Shown: in pieces, positions 22,512 to 32,303 of the stretch
Position numbering within the stretch: the first letter of the stretch is position 1
Layout of the letters: the number at the start of each line of letters is the position of its first letter
Origin: Phytopythium helicoides
Lineage: Eukaryota > Oomycota > Peronosporomycetes > Pythiales > Pythiaceae
DNA length: 64,000 nucleotides
NCBI GenBank assembly: GCA_024867545.1
Contig: JANFNE010000007.1
Coordinates: forward strand, 434,001-498,000
Direction: 5' to 3'
Notes under the pieces: model-generated
What the model saw: only the letters and a program-made list of their open reading frames with translations
Databases searched by the model: none
What the model was told of the DNA's origin: nothing
Translations under genes and position numbers: made by a program

Positions 22512-23840
22512 CAACACTTGCCATCCAGACGGCGAGACCACCCACATGCCTACTTGCGGCCGTTCACAACACCCGAGACGCAACCAACCTTGCGCGTCTT
22601 CCCGCCAGTGCTGCGCTTCAAGTAACACGCCGTGCGACCCGGGTTGTCGTTCACGAACGTGTACGCAACACACCCGCTCGTCTTGGTGCACGCATCACAG
22701 CAGTCAGACGGCTGCAGACCGTACTTGACCTCGAGGTCGTTGCCGTAGAAGTCCACGTCCGTGTACTGCGCCGAGCACTGCGAAGGGGTGGCGATGCACT
22801 GGTAGTACCACTGGTTCCACGGCTGGCAGTACGAGTTGCTGGGGCAACCCACCGTGCCGCTCGCATCGCCACACATGTCACCGATCTTGATGTAGGACGA
22901 GCTGTCGTCGTTGTCATTGTCGTTGCCGCGAACGGTACCGGAGACGGCACCCTTGAGCGTCTTCTTGCTTCCCTTGCCGCTCTTGAGGTAGCACGCAGAG
23001 TGACCGTCGGCGTTGTAGTTGACGTGCGTGAAGGCTTTGCAGTTGGTGGTGGCGTGGCAGCGGTCGCAGCAGTCACCGGGGAGGATGTCCTTGATGGTCT
23101 GGAGGTCGTCGCCGTAGTAGTCGACGCCGACCTCAATCTTGCACTGTTTGGGCGTGGCGACGCACTGGTAGTACCATGGGTTCCACGGTTGGCAGTAGGC
23201 TCCCTTCTCGCACTTGGACGCTCCCTTGACGTCGTTGCCGCAGTTGTCGCCGAGCTTGCCGGTCGTTGAAGTGGGAGTTGAGGTCGTTGAAGTCGGGGTC
23301 GAGGTTGTCGAAGTCGGAGTCGGAGTCGATGTCGTCGAAGTGAATGGAGGTGTCGGCGTAGGGGTAGCCGCCATCCCAGGAGTCGGCAAAGGAACGCAAG
23401 TGGTTGCCGTCGGCGTGGGCGTCGGAGTCGGGAACGTCACACCGTTGGTACAAGTGATGTTCGCCCATAGCTTCGGATCGGACATCAGCGAGGCGTTACT
23501 CGGGTGCGAGACGCCGATGGTCCAGCGAACGACCTTGTTCGTCGTAACATTGAACTCGCAGCACGGGTCTCCGAGTTCCTGGCCGTTGGTCTGTCCATCG
23601 CCATCCGAGTCGGCCATGCAGTATGCACGCGTCCATCCAGGACCATACTTGACGTAGTCCTTGCCAAACTGGTTTGCGCCGCCGCGTCCCGTCACATTGG
23701 GATGGCCAATGTTCGGGTAGTCCGTGACGTTACCGCCGTTCGGGATCAAGGTAGCCCAGCGACGATGGGCCACAACATCTCTGGTTGAAGCAAGTAGTGC
23801 GCCGATGACGCCTGTAACGAAGAGGATACCCGAGCGCATG
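22512..23840 (-). repeat. Duplicated unit, copy 1 (paired with 24736-26238)
   Basis: From about 22512 to about 23640 the sequence appears essentially base-for-base the same as 24736 to about 26040, apart from the longer repeat linker in copy 2. Beyond about 23640 (N-terminal codons) and upstream of the start codon the two copies differ clearly. The unit was judged by eye. Confidence 0.8.
22550..23839 (-). CDS. Secreted temptin-CBM1-PAN (CBEL-like) cellulose-binding protein, copy 1
   Basis: Single exon, 429 residues. Signal peptide MRSGILFVTGVIGALLAST. Residues about 25-130 form a temptin-type Cys domain (IPNGGNVTDYPNIGHPN, YCMADSDGDGQTNGQELGDP). A Thr/Pro/Ser linker follows. Then two tandem units occur, each a CBM1-like cellulose-binding motif (CEKGAYCQPWNPWYYQCV; CPSNSYCQPWNQWYYQCI) followed by a PAN/Apple module (DYYGDDLQTIKDILPGDCCD..., DFYGNDLEVKYGLQPSDCCD...). 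CBM1+PAN pairs define oomycete CBEL proteins, which bind cellulose and act in wall adhesion and plant responses. N-terminal temptin plus CBEL units is a less familiar combination. Most of the gene is nearly identical to the copy at 24776. Confidence 0.9.
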   Translation of the reverse strand: MRSGILFVTGVIGALLASTRDVVAHRRWATLIPNGGNVTDYPNIGHPNVTGRGGANQFGKDYVKYGPGWTRAYCMADSDGDGQTNGQELGDPCCEFNVTTNKVVRWTIGVSHPSNASLMSDPKLWANITCTNGVTFPTPTPTPTATTCVPLPTPGMAATPTPTPPFTSTTSTPTPTSTTSTPTSTTSTPTSTTGKLGDNCGNDVKGASKCEKGAYCQPWNPWYYQCVATPKQCKIEVGVDYYGDDLQTIKDILPGDCCDRCHATTNCKAFTHVNYNADGHSACYLKSGKGSKKTLKGAVSGTVRGNDNDNDDSSSYIKIGDMCGDASGTVGCPSNSYCQPWNQWYYQCIATPSQCSAQYTDVDFYGNDLEVKYGLQPSDCCDACTKTSGCVAYTFVNDNPGRTACYLKRSTGGKTRKVGCVSGVVNGRK

Positions 23841-24775
23841 GTTGCGAGTGGAGTGGAAGCTTGTGGGGCTGGACACTGGGCTACTTGCTCTGTGAATCAC
23901 AAGAGCAATTAGAAAATGGCCAAGCTGTTGGGAAGAACAGAGAGGCAGATATTGCTAGGCAGCATGGCCCATCGATGCATCAGCTCCAACTCATTGCATA
24001 CACTACCGAGGAAAGTGCTGTTGCACAGGCCGCAGTGAAGTAGTCTCCATTCAACAATGTCCTCCGAAATTCTGCAACTTGCAAGTTGAAGCTGGCGTCA
24101 AGTGAGTTGAGCCAAAATGAAGGATGCACACAGTTCGGTGGTCTAGTTCACTGCTCCGCTCATTTATCTTGGTTTTAGGATGGCGAAACAGCTCACTGCT
24201 AGACCGGAACTAAGTGATCCGTCCGGCCGAAGCGCGTGCCTTCCACCGAGCATATGATCATTGTTGAATTGGACACCAAGTGCATGAGGTGTGCCAACTT
24301 AATGAGCAAGCTAGATGGCGGTCACGTCTCACTGAGTAAGCAAGCAGATCAAGCGTTTCCGTTTGTGGACTTTCCATATCGACTCTCACTCGATACGTTG
24401 GTGCGACTGAAGACTGCGGCCTAAGGTCTCCATTAGTTGACAAGCATAAGATAAGCATTAACTTCAGGCCTTGTCGTTCGGCAGCAAGGAGGATTCCGAT
24501 GCAATGCATTGACTTCAGAAGAACATGAAAAGGTGTGTGCTGCATTAAGGTTATGAGGGGTGACACCGATGTATCGTCAGCCACGTGCTCCTAATCGGCC
24601 GTCCACCGGCCCAACCTAGAGGTAACCAGCTTGATCGATAGTCCAAGCTATTCGCCAGAGCATCATCCCCCAAAGTCCAACACAAAGCGTCCGCACTGAA
24701 GGCGATTCGTCAACGTCAGCCTTGCCAAGGTCAAAGCCAACACTTGCCATCCAGACGGCGAGACCACCCACATGC
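23840..24775. other. intergenic; diverged duplicate of the region 26240-26700
   Basis: About 940 bases between the tandem CBEL-like genes. Segments at 24080-24340 align with 26420-26690 (shared CAAGTGAG, GTGATC-GTCCGG, GGTCACGTCTCA words) but with many differences. They are therefore the old duplicated promoters, now much more diverged than the gene bodies. No coding feature seen. Confidence 0.5.
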
Positions 24776-26239
24776 CTACTTGCGGCCGTTCACAACACCC
24801 GAGACGCAACCAACCTTGCGCGTCTTCCCGCCAGTGCTGCGCTTCAAGTAACACGCCGTGCGACCCGGGTTGTCGTTCACGAACGTGTACGCAACACACC
24901 CGCTCGTCTTGGTGCACGCATCACAGCAGTCAGACGGCTGCAGACCGTACTTGACCTCGAGGTCGTTGCCGTAGAAGTCCACGTCCGTGTACTGCGCCGA
25001 GCACTGCGAAGGGGTGGCGATGCACTGGTAGTACCACTGGTTCCACGGCTGGCAGTACGAGTTGCTGGGGCAACCCACCGTGCCGCTCGCATCGCCACAC
25101 ATGTCACCGATCTTGATGTAGGACGAGCTGTCGTCGTTGTCATTGTCGTTGCCGCGAACGGTACCGGAGACGGCACCCTTGAGCGTCTTCTTGCTTCCCT
25201 TGCCGCTCTTGAGGTAGCACGCAGAGTGACCGTCGGCGTTGTAGTTGACGTGCGTGAAGGCTTTGCAGTTGGTGGTGGCGTGGCAGCGGTCGCAGCAGTC
25301 ACCGGGGAGGATGTCCTTGATGGTCTGGAGGTCGTCGCCGTAGTAGTCGACGCCGACCTCAATCTTGCACTGTTTGGGCGTGGCGACGCACTGGTAGTAC
25401 CATGGGTTCCACGGTTGGCAGTAGGCTCCCTTCTCGCACTTGGACGCTCCCTTGACGTCGTTGCCGCAGTTGTCGCCGAGCTTGCCGGTCGTTGAAGTGG
25501 GAGTTGAGGTCGTTGAAGTCGGGGTCGAGGTTGTCGAAGTCGGAGTCGGAGTCGATGTCGTCGAAGTCGGAGTCGAGGTCGTCGAAGTCGGGGTCGAGGT
25601 CGTCGAAGTCGGAGTCGAGGTCGTCGAAGTCGGAGTCGATGTCGTCGAAGTCGGAGTCGAGGTCGTCGAAGTCGGAGTCGATGTCGTCGAAGTCGGAGGC
25701 GAGGTCGTCGAAGTCGGAGTCGAGGTCGTCGAAGTCGGGGTCGAAGTCGGCGTGGACGTGGGAGCACGAGTCGTAGAAGAAGGAGTGGAGGTGGGGGTTG
25801 GTGTCGGCGTCGGCGTGGGCGTCGGAGTCGGGAACGTCACACCGTTGGTACAAGTGATGTTCGCCCATAGCTTCGGATCGGACATCAGCGAGGCGTTACT
25901 CGGGTGCGAGACGCCGATGGTCCAGCGAACGACCTTGTTCGTCGTAACATTGAACTCGCAGCACGGGTCTCCGAGTTCCTGGCCGTTGGTCTGTCCATCG
26001 CCATCCGAGTCGGCCATGCAGTATGCACGCGTCCATCCAGGACCATACTTGGCCCAGTCCTTGCCGAACTGGTTCTCTCCACCGCGTCCCGTCACATTAG
26101 GATGACCAAGGTTTGGGTAGTCCGTGACGTTACCGCCGTTCGGGATCATGGCGACGTATCGGCGCTTGGCTGCTACATCGCTGGTTGAAGCAAGTAGTGC
26201 GCCGATGACGCCTGCGACGAAGAGGATACCCGAGCGCAT
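24776..26239 (-). CDS. Secreted temptin-CBM1-PAN (CBEL-like) cellulose-binding protein, copy 2
   Basis: 487 residues from ATG 26239; an in-frame upstream ATG at 26266 would only lengthen the part before the signal peptide. Same order as copy 1: signal peptide, temptin domain, Thr/Ser/Pro linker, then two CBM1+PAN units. The linker is greatly expanded (repeats of TSTTSTP), adding about 60 residues. The N-terminal temptin part differs from copy 1 at several residues (RRYVAMIPNGG versus RRWATLIPNGG; ENQFGKDWAKYG versus ANQFGKDYVKYG), while the C-terminal two thirds are identical as far as I can see. Likely cell-wall or secreted adhesion role. Confidence 0.9.
   Translation of the reverse strand: MRSGILFVAGVIGALLASTSDVAAKRRYVAMIPNGGNVTDYPNLGHPNVTGRGGENQFGKDWAKYGPGWTRAYCMADSDGDGQTNGQELGDPCCEFNVTTNKVVRWTIGVSHPSNASLMSDPKLWANITCTNGVTFPTPTPTPTPTPTPTSTPSSTTRAPTSTPTSTPTSTTSTPTSTTSPPTSTTSTPTSTTSTPTSTTSTPTSTTSTPTSTTSTPTSTTSTPTSTTSTPTPTSTTSTPTSTTSTPTSTTGKLGDNCGNDVKGASKCEKGAYCQPWNPWYYQCVATPKQCKIEVGVDYYGDDLQTIKDILPGDCCDRCHATTNCKAFTHVNYNADGHSACYLKSGKGSKKTLKGAVSGTVRGNDNDNDDSSSYIKIGDMCGDASGTVGCPSNSYCQPWNQWYYQCIATPSQCSAQYTDVDFYGNDLEVKYGLQPSDCCDACTKTSGCVAYTFVNDNPGRTACYLKRSTGGKTRKVGCVSGVVNGRK
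25490..25800 (-). repeat. Coding tandem repeat (24-nt units, Thr/Ser/Pro linker)
   Basis: About 11-12 imperfect 24-nt units of the GTCGTCGAAGTCGGAGTCGA kind encode TSTTSTPT on the minus strand. Copy 1 of the gene has only about 3-4 units in the matching place (23265-23340). Variation in repeat number probably arose by slippage or unequal exchange and changes the linker length between the temptin and cellulose-binding parts. Confidence 0.85.
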
Positions 26240-26868
26240 AGTTGCGAGTCGAGTGGACGTTTGCAAGCTGGGAGACCGGGCTGCTGCGCTTGTGTACCTT
26301 GAGGGTAATTAGTGAGTGAGCAGGTGATCACCGCGATCACCGCGGGTACTTTGGAAGGTCCCTGAGGCAACATCCGTGAGTCGCTTGTCTTCTGTATACT
26401 ATCTTGGTCTCAACCATGTTGAAGCAGGTAGCAAGTGAGCCAAGCCGAAAAGATGTGCAAAGTCTGGTGGTCCAGCACAGCGAGACGCGTGCTCCTCTGG
26501 ACCACCACTACTGCCCATTTGCCTTGGCATTTCGAAGAAACTCATGACTGACCTGGAATGGAGTGATCTGTCCGGTCGAGGCACGTGGTGGTCTCCGAAC
26601 TCACCCGATCACTTTTCGATTTTGTAATTCGAACAGCAAGAGTATCATAGCGTTGCTAGCTGCCGGTCACGTCTCAACTCACTCGGCTGAGCGGACAGTG
26701 AAAAAGTTTATTTGCGTTCGCATAGCGGAACTGAGGCTTGGCTGCAACGCCAATTGGTCAGGGTCCACGTGCCAGCTGCCATATCGGCGGACTGCGCCAG
26801 CTCACAGCCCAACGGCAACAAAGATATATTCGCACGTGTGATCGCAATCGAGAAATTTGCTTGCTGCA
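26240..26868. other. intergenic; promoter side of CBEL-like copy 2
   Basis: About 630 bases. The half near the CBEL-like gene is partly homologous to 23900-24350. No gene seen. Confidence 0.45.
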
Positions 26869-28651
26869 TCACTTGCTACATCTTACCGCCAATACTCGGA
26901 GGGCCATCCATGTACCCACGATGCTGCTGCTGCTGTGCTGTTGCTGTTGCTGCTGGTGGCTCGGATCAAAATCCACAGGTTGGTCCGGATAGAAACCTTG
27001 CGGGGGGAGGCCCCTCGGTGCCTGACGAGGATCAAAGCCGTACTGGTTGGAATCTTGATGGTAGCCGCCCATTTGACCATCGAAGTACCCAGCGGCGTGG
27101 CCTCCGTAGCCATAATTTCCGAAGCCCACGTGCGAGCCTGCATCTTCTGGCTCAAATCCACGATGCTGGAATTGTGGCGGTGGCGGGAGCGCATGCTGCT
27201 GCTGATACACGGGTTGATACGGTGGAAGCGCTTGTTGGGGGTGGTGGTATGGATGCTCTTGGGGTGGCTCAGAGCTCAATATGTCGTGGGACGAGTGAAG
27301 TGCCGCCGCATTCAACAGCGCTCGAGCACCGTCAGTTTCATAGCTGCTTGGTGCTGCATCCATTTCAACTTCCATACTGGAGCCAGGTCGAGAGTTACTG
27401 GCAGCGCTCTGCTCATCTTCCGACTGAGTGTCATGGCGATCTGACTGATCTTCATAGACTTCTGCATTGCCACCGCTTTCGACGGAGCCGTTGTCAGGAT
27501 GGGAGGATGTCTCTGCGTTTAGGGCACTGTTTCCCCCAGTCGATTCATCGCCGGTGTTCTCCGTGGACGCAGCTGTCGAGTCGGCAGTCGCCCCTGCACT
27601 GGCAGCAGCTTTCTCCTTCTCCTTGGCCAACAGCTTCTGCTTTTTGCGCTCCTCTGCCTTTAGGGCCTTTTCAGACTCGATCTGCTTTACCTCATCAATG
27701 TCAATCATAGAGATTCGGCTGCGCTGGCGCTTGAACCTTCCAGCATCAGCTTTACGCCTGATCTCGGATGTCACGTCCGACACATTTTTCTTGGGCACGG
27801 GGGGCTTTGCCGACGGCGGGGTCGCACGAGCTGGAGTTGTCGAGCTCGATGACGACGGGTGGAGCAGCGGTCGAGCCATCTGCGGACGGTGCACGGGTTT
27901 CTTCGGATGGCGGTCTGGATCAGTAAAAAGCAAACATTAGCAACCCAGTCCGCTGATAATAGCTGTCTGAATGTAGCAGCACCTTCGCGGTCGCCGCCCT
28001 TGCTGCCGGCCTCTGGGGGCGGCGCGATAACTGTGAAGTGCTTGGCTGGCTTGAGCGCGAGCTCCGGGCGAATCGACGGGTGCAGCAGCGCGTTCTCAAA
28101 CGACAAAAAGTCGTCCAGCGTGCGCTCCCGCGCCTCGCTGGGGCTCTCGATCGCGCCGACGATCGCCTTAGCCGTCTTGGCCAGCTGCTGGTGGAAGTAC
28201 GAGTCCCCTGCGGCGCCATTGGCGTCCATGAACTGCATCTGCGTCACCATGCCCGCGCAGACGCGCACCCACTGCGGTTCGCCGCCACGTCGTGAGCCGT
28301 CCGCATCCCACACCCTCGAGCGCGGCGCGCACCTCCTCGCCGTCGGCCTCTGCCAGCGCCAGCAGCTCCTGCAGCAGCGCGCGGCAGTCGCTCGCCTCCT
28401 CCTCGCGCACGCTCAGCACCGCGAGCAGCAGCCGCGCCTGCGCGCCGCCGCGTCAGTCCGCGTCCCTCCCCCGCGCTCTCATGCTCGCCGCGCACCTTGA
28501 CGGGCGTCTCCAGCCGCGGGAAGCTCGCGAGCGCGTCGGCCACGCGCTCACGCGTCAGCAGCGCGCCCAGCTCGCCCGCGCCCCACTCGGCGCGCAGCTT
28601 CTGCACGAGCCACGCGTCCGCCGCCTCCTGCCGCGCGCCGCCTGTCTCCAT
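26869..28651 (-). CDS. Negative elongation factor A-like protein (NELF-A)
   Basis: Exons (minus) 28651-28496, 28437-28333, 28271-27983, 27914-26869 give 531 residues, the usual NELF-A size. The spliced N-terminus matches the NELF-A helical (HDAg-like) domain: WLVQKLRAEWGAGELGALLT, FPRLETPVK|ARLLLAVLSV, CRALLQELLALAEADGEE|WV (family: ...LASLDSDPWV), and later LALKPAKHFTV (family PPVKHFQLK). A second conserved patch, FKRQRSRISMIDIDE, resembles the LLDISELD/RRKR element. The C-terminal half is low complexity (Gln, Pro, Ser, His). NELF pauses RNA polymerase II in the nucleus. Donor and acceptor sites were chosen so that all phases agree; the similarity is from memory. Confidence 0.68.
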
Positions 28652-28923
28652 GCTCGCCGCTTTCCTCTCTGGCGTCGGGCGGGAAGGCGTCGGCTATTCA
28701 CGGGGCGGTTTCCCCCCGTAAATAGTGGCCTCATCGTTCCGAGGTGTATTTGTTATTGCAATTCTTTTCAACTTGAAAATGAGAATATGCGAAATGGGAT
28801 AATACAGGTAATATGAAGATATAGGAGGTGTGCACAGCGCGCGGTTGATACGGGACGCAGCGCCGCAGGGGGAGCTGCCCGCGCCAATAGTGAACGCAAG
28901 AGACTCGCGCGGCCACGAACCCC

Positions 28924-30486
28924 ATGACGCGCGCGAACGGCGCGCGCGCTTCCTCGGCGCCCGCGACGCCTGAGCGCTCGGCGGAGCTGGCGCAGGCACA
29001 GGCGCCACCGCTGCCGCCCGCAGCCGCGCAGGTGCCGGCTCGCGCGCGCCGCGGGCGGCTGAGCAGCAAGTTCGGCACGGTCAACTACTCGGTGGACGAG
29101 ATGCGGCGGCTGAACGACAAGGTGCGCGCCGTGCTGCCCGTGTCGAGCGAGGAGTGGGTGCACGTGGCCTACCAGTTCAACTACCTGCGGCCCGACTCGA
29201 TCCCGTACAGAGAGGTCGACTCGCTCAAGCGCAAGTTCAAGAAGATGTACTGCGCGCGCGCGGACGCCGGCGGCGCGCTGCCAGACTACCTCGAGGACGC
29301 CAAGGACCTGCGCAGGCTCATCAACCAGCGCAGTGACAAGGCGCAGAGCGAGGACGCGCAGAGCGAGATCGGCGCGCCGGGGGACGACCCCGCGCTGGAG
29401 GCAGGCGCGGCGGCTGTCTCCGAGGGGCTCGACGTCGACGCTCCCGCCAACGCGGCCAGCGACGCCCACGAAACGAGGCCGACGACGATGTTATTAGCGG
29501 ACGACCTCCAGAGCGGACGGCCAGCAGAGCAGCCAGGGACCCAGGACCACATGGAGATCACTGTTGACGAAGGCTCCATCGCGTCCAAGCTCCGGCAGAT
29601 TGAGGAAGACTATCATCGCGCCATGGGAGCAACCTCAAACAAGCAGCAACTCGCACCTGTCGATGTATCTTCTCCTGCAGTGACGGGGACAAACGAGTTA
29701 GCATCAACTGCTGCAGCGGCACCCTCCAGTGCCACGTCTACAGGGCTCAGTTCGCCAACCTCTGCTAGCGCAGCAGTCGAGAACCCGGCCCTAATGCCTC
29801 CAGGTGGACCCATCTCAACATCAGGAATTATCGCCATGCTCAAGCACAGCATCGAGCGAAAAAGGAGAACTGTTGAAGAGCAGGCTTTGCACGAAAGTGC
29901 GCGTGTGCGCAAAGAGCGCAAGAAGAGGAAAATGGAGCAGGCACTGCAATCTATTCACCAGGAGCAGATCGAGCGAGAGGCGGCTGGAACCACAACTGCT
30001 TCGGCTGAGGCTTCAGCAGCACCAGCGCGATACCCACTATCCCCCGGTCGTGCCTATCAGCCCATTGCTGCCAATAATACTCCTGTTGCGCTTGCAGGAA
30101 ACACCACGGTCTCTGCGGACGCGTCAAGCCTTGGGCTCATGGAGATCATGCTTCACTACATGACTGCGCAGCAGCTCGAGACGGCGCGTCGCCAGGAGCT
30201 TGATGATGAGCGGCGGCGTGTTGAGCAGCTTGAGCGAGAAGAACGCCGTCGGCTGAAGGACCAGCAGCGCCGGAAACAACACCAGGAGCTCATGCTCGCA
30301 CTCAATGCATTGATGGGGGACAAGTTTCCGCCGTCATTACGGTATCATCTGGAGGCTGACACTACTGTGGGCGAGCCTGCCAGTGATTCAAATTCGATTC
30401 AGACCATTCCCCAAGATCTTTCAACCCACGCAGGCGGTGAAGACAGCGCAGATCACGAAACAACTGAAGCGTCAGTGTTGCTGTGA
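28924..30486 (+). CDS. DUF6818 (Myb/SANT-like) protein
   Basis: Single exon, 520 residues. Residues about 45-125 contain the domain: NYSVDEMRRLNDKVRAVLPV, EEWVHVAYQFN, SLKRKFKKMYCARADAGGAL and AKDLRRLINQRS. This tri-helical, Trp-containing pattern with KRKFKKL is the DUF6818 type common in oomycetes and related to Myb/SANT DNA-binding folds. The rest is low complexity with two charged coiled-coil helices (IERKRRTVEEQALHESARV; QELDDERRRVEQLEREERRR). A nuclear DNA-binding or chromatin role is inferred. It is divergent from the NELF-A gene across a 272-base gap. Confidence 0.75.
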   Translation: MTRANGARASSAPATPERSAELAQAQAPPLPPAAAQVPARARRGRLSSKFGTVNYSVDEMRRLNDKVRAVLPVSSEEWVHVAYQFNYLRPDSIPYREVDSLKRKFKKMYCARADAGGALPDYLEDAKDLRRLINQRSDKAQSEDAQSEIGAPGDDPALEAGAAAVSEGLDVDAPANAASDAHETRPTTMLLADDLQSGRPAEQPGTQDHMEITVDEGSIASKLRQIEEDYHRAMGATSNKQQLAPVDVSSPAVTGTNELASTAAAAPSSATSTGLSSPTSASAAVENPALMPPGGPISTSGIIAMLKHSIERKRRTVEEQALHESARVRKERKKRKMEQALQSIHQEQIEREAAGTTTASAEASAAPARYPLSPGRAYQPIAANNTPVALAGNTTVSADASSLGLMEIMLHYMTAQQLETARRQELDDERRRVEQLEREERRRLKDQQRRKQHQELMLALNALMGDKFPPSLRYHLEADTTVGEPASDSNSIQTIPQDLSTHAGGEDSADHETTEASVLL

Positions 30487-30602
30487 CGCATTTTGGACAA
30501 ACAGGTAGGCCTTTGTTATGAGAGCAGCATTCACATACGGTAATTTAGGACGTAGTTGACGTGGAGAAGAGAGGAACACACGCATGCGATTGACTCGACA
30601 CC

Positions 30603-32003
30603 TTAGAAGTCCTGGTCCGAGTCCGAGTTCGTCTCCGAGCCCGAGCCCCCGCCTGATCCTGAGTGGGACGCATCCTCATCCGAGTTGCCTGCCTCAGACC
30701 CAGAGCCATCATCGTTGTCAATGAGCTCGCCAGAGTCGGCCAAAGATACCTCGTCCGAGTCGGAGTCGGCATTTCCTCCGCCAGCACCTCCCCCACTTTT
30801 TGCCCGCCCGCTGTTACTCTCATCCGTAGATTCGTCGTCGTCATCGTCGTCGTCCTCATCGCTCCCGCTATCGGAGCCACTGTCGTCATTTCTACTTGCC
30901 GCCGCTTTGGACGCAGCCGCAGTTTTTCCTGCGACAGGTTTCTGGTTTCCACCGTTGCTTGACCGCCTTGCATCCGTCTTCCTCGAACCAGAACCGTTAT
31001 TATCGCTGGCATCCAGCAGAGACCCATCGATTTGGTCTTCCTGCTCGCCACGCAAGATGGCAAGCTCGTCGTCGCGGAACTTTTTCTGTAGCTTCTTGAG
31101 GCTTCGGTCGTTCTCCGCCAGCTGCTTGCGCTCACGAGCATTGTGCAAGTCGAGCTCACGCTGCAAGTAATCAAGGTTGCGAAATCGCTCGCAATAGATG
31201 GCATACTGCCGCTCGAGCTCTTTTTCCAGCTTTTCGTACTCGTCCATAAAGGCTGGACGGACATTTTGCAAACTCTTGAGTCGCTTCTCACTACGCTCAA
31301 GGTCGGTTTGGGCCTTCTTGATCTTGGCACTCAAAGCCTTTTCCTCCGCTTCAAGCTCGACGCACTGGCGCTCCGTGGACTCCAGGTTCTCTTGCATCCC
31401 CGACAAGATCTCTTTGATGCTCCGCTCGAGGTACTTCTGCTCGCTCGAGTTTTCGTTGTTGCTCGCGAGCGCGTCCAAGAACCGGATCGCGTGCTGCCGC
31501 GCATCGCGCACCTCAAGTTCGGCATCAAGCAAGTCGTACAGCTTCGCACCTGAAAGTGTAATATCAGATGCAAGCTGCCGAGTGGCTTTGGGATCCTTGA
31601 CACGTGACCCGAGAAGCGATTTCACCGACACGTCGTCGTCATCGTCGCCTTCTCCTTCGAGCCGCGATACATCAATCTTGGACGCTTCATACAGCACTTG
31701 TGCAAGCTTAATAAGTTCTTTGACGGCAAAACCGTCGGCCGCATACAGCTTCTTGGCGTTCAGCCGGATTCGCGCTTTCGCCATGACCTCCGTCACGACT
31801 TTCGTCAGGAACTCGATGCGATCATCTTCTGTGTCAATTTCCTCGCTCACGTTTGCGTGCGGGTCGTACTTTTTTACCATCCAATAGAGCATGTCGGACA
31901 CGAGCTCAAAGTTGGGCTTGCGGAAGTTTTCCATCGACACAGGGCGTGGATAGCCAAGCGCTCGCATCATCTCCGTCAGGTTTCGCAGCTCCCGGAACGA
32001 CAT
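30603..32003 (-). CDS. CLUAP1: Clusterin-associated protein 1 / IFT38, intraflagellar transport
   Basis: Single exon. The start MSFRELRN at 32003 matches the family's MSFRDLRN start; an in-frame ATG at 32030 would add nine residues. 466 residues. Hallmarks: TEMMRALGYPRPVSMENFR, PNFELVSDMLYWMVKKYDP, RIRLNAKKLYAADGFAVKEL (calponin-like N-terminal domain), then a long coiled coil (about 190-340) and an acidic Ser/Asp/Glu-rich tail ending in QDF. IFT38 is a subunit of the IFT-B complex that carries cargo along flagella, in keeping with zoospores. The tail contains a long Asp/Ser run from repeated codons. Confidence 0.95.
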   Translation of the reverse strand: MSFRELRNLTEMMRALGYPRPVSMENFRKPNFELVSDMLYWMVKKYDPHANVSEEIDTEDDRIEFLTKVVTEVMAKARIRLNAKKLYAADGFAVKELIKLAQVLYEASKIDVSRLEGEGDDDDDVSVKSLLGSRVKDPKATRQLASDITLSGAKLYDLLDAELEVRDARQHAIRFLDALASNNENSSEQKYLERSIKEILSGMQENLESTERQCVELEAEEKALSAKIKKAQTDLERSEKRLKSLQNVRPAFMDEYEKLEKELERQYAIYCERFRNLDYLQRELDLHNARERKQLAENDRSLKKLQKKFRDDELAILRGEQEDQIDGSLLDASDNNGSGSRKTDARRSSNGGNQKPVAGKTAAASKAAASRNDDSGSDSGSDEDDDDDDDESTDESNSGRAKSGGGAGGGNADSDSDEVSLADSGELIDNDDGSGSEAGNSDEDASHSGSGGGSGSETNSDSDQDF

Positions 32004-32303
32004 GGTGCCCGCTTCTCCGGTCTGGACCAAGGCTCAATACGCGATCGCCCAATAGGCTCCCTCGATCAGTCGCGGCCGCTCACATCCAGGCGACGGTTCT
32101 CGCTTGGCGTTTCACCACGTTTGGTGCTGCCATAAGTATTCAGCACTCGCTTCCTGTGTCGTTTTGAAGCATGCCTCCATGATTCTTTGATGATCAGAAA
32201 GCAAAGATGGCTGGGATGTATTCCTATACGCCCTCTTTGCTGAACGGCAGGAAGCACAATGTGTCCAAACTTGATGACATCGTTTCCATTGAGTCTCGTT
32301 TCT

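Noticed and set aside
25359..26105. ORFs with GVEVVEVG and DFDDLDSD repeats in the CBEL-like linker
   Set aside because: Other-frame readings of the 24-nt Thr/Ser/Pro repeat; signal peptide and Cys domains are only in the annotated frame.
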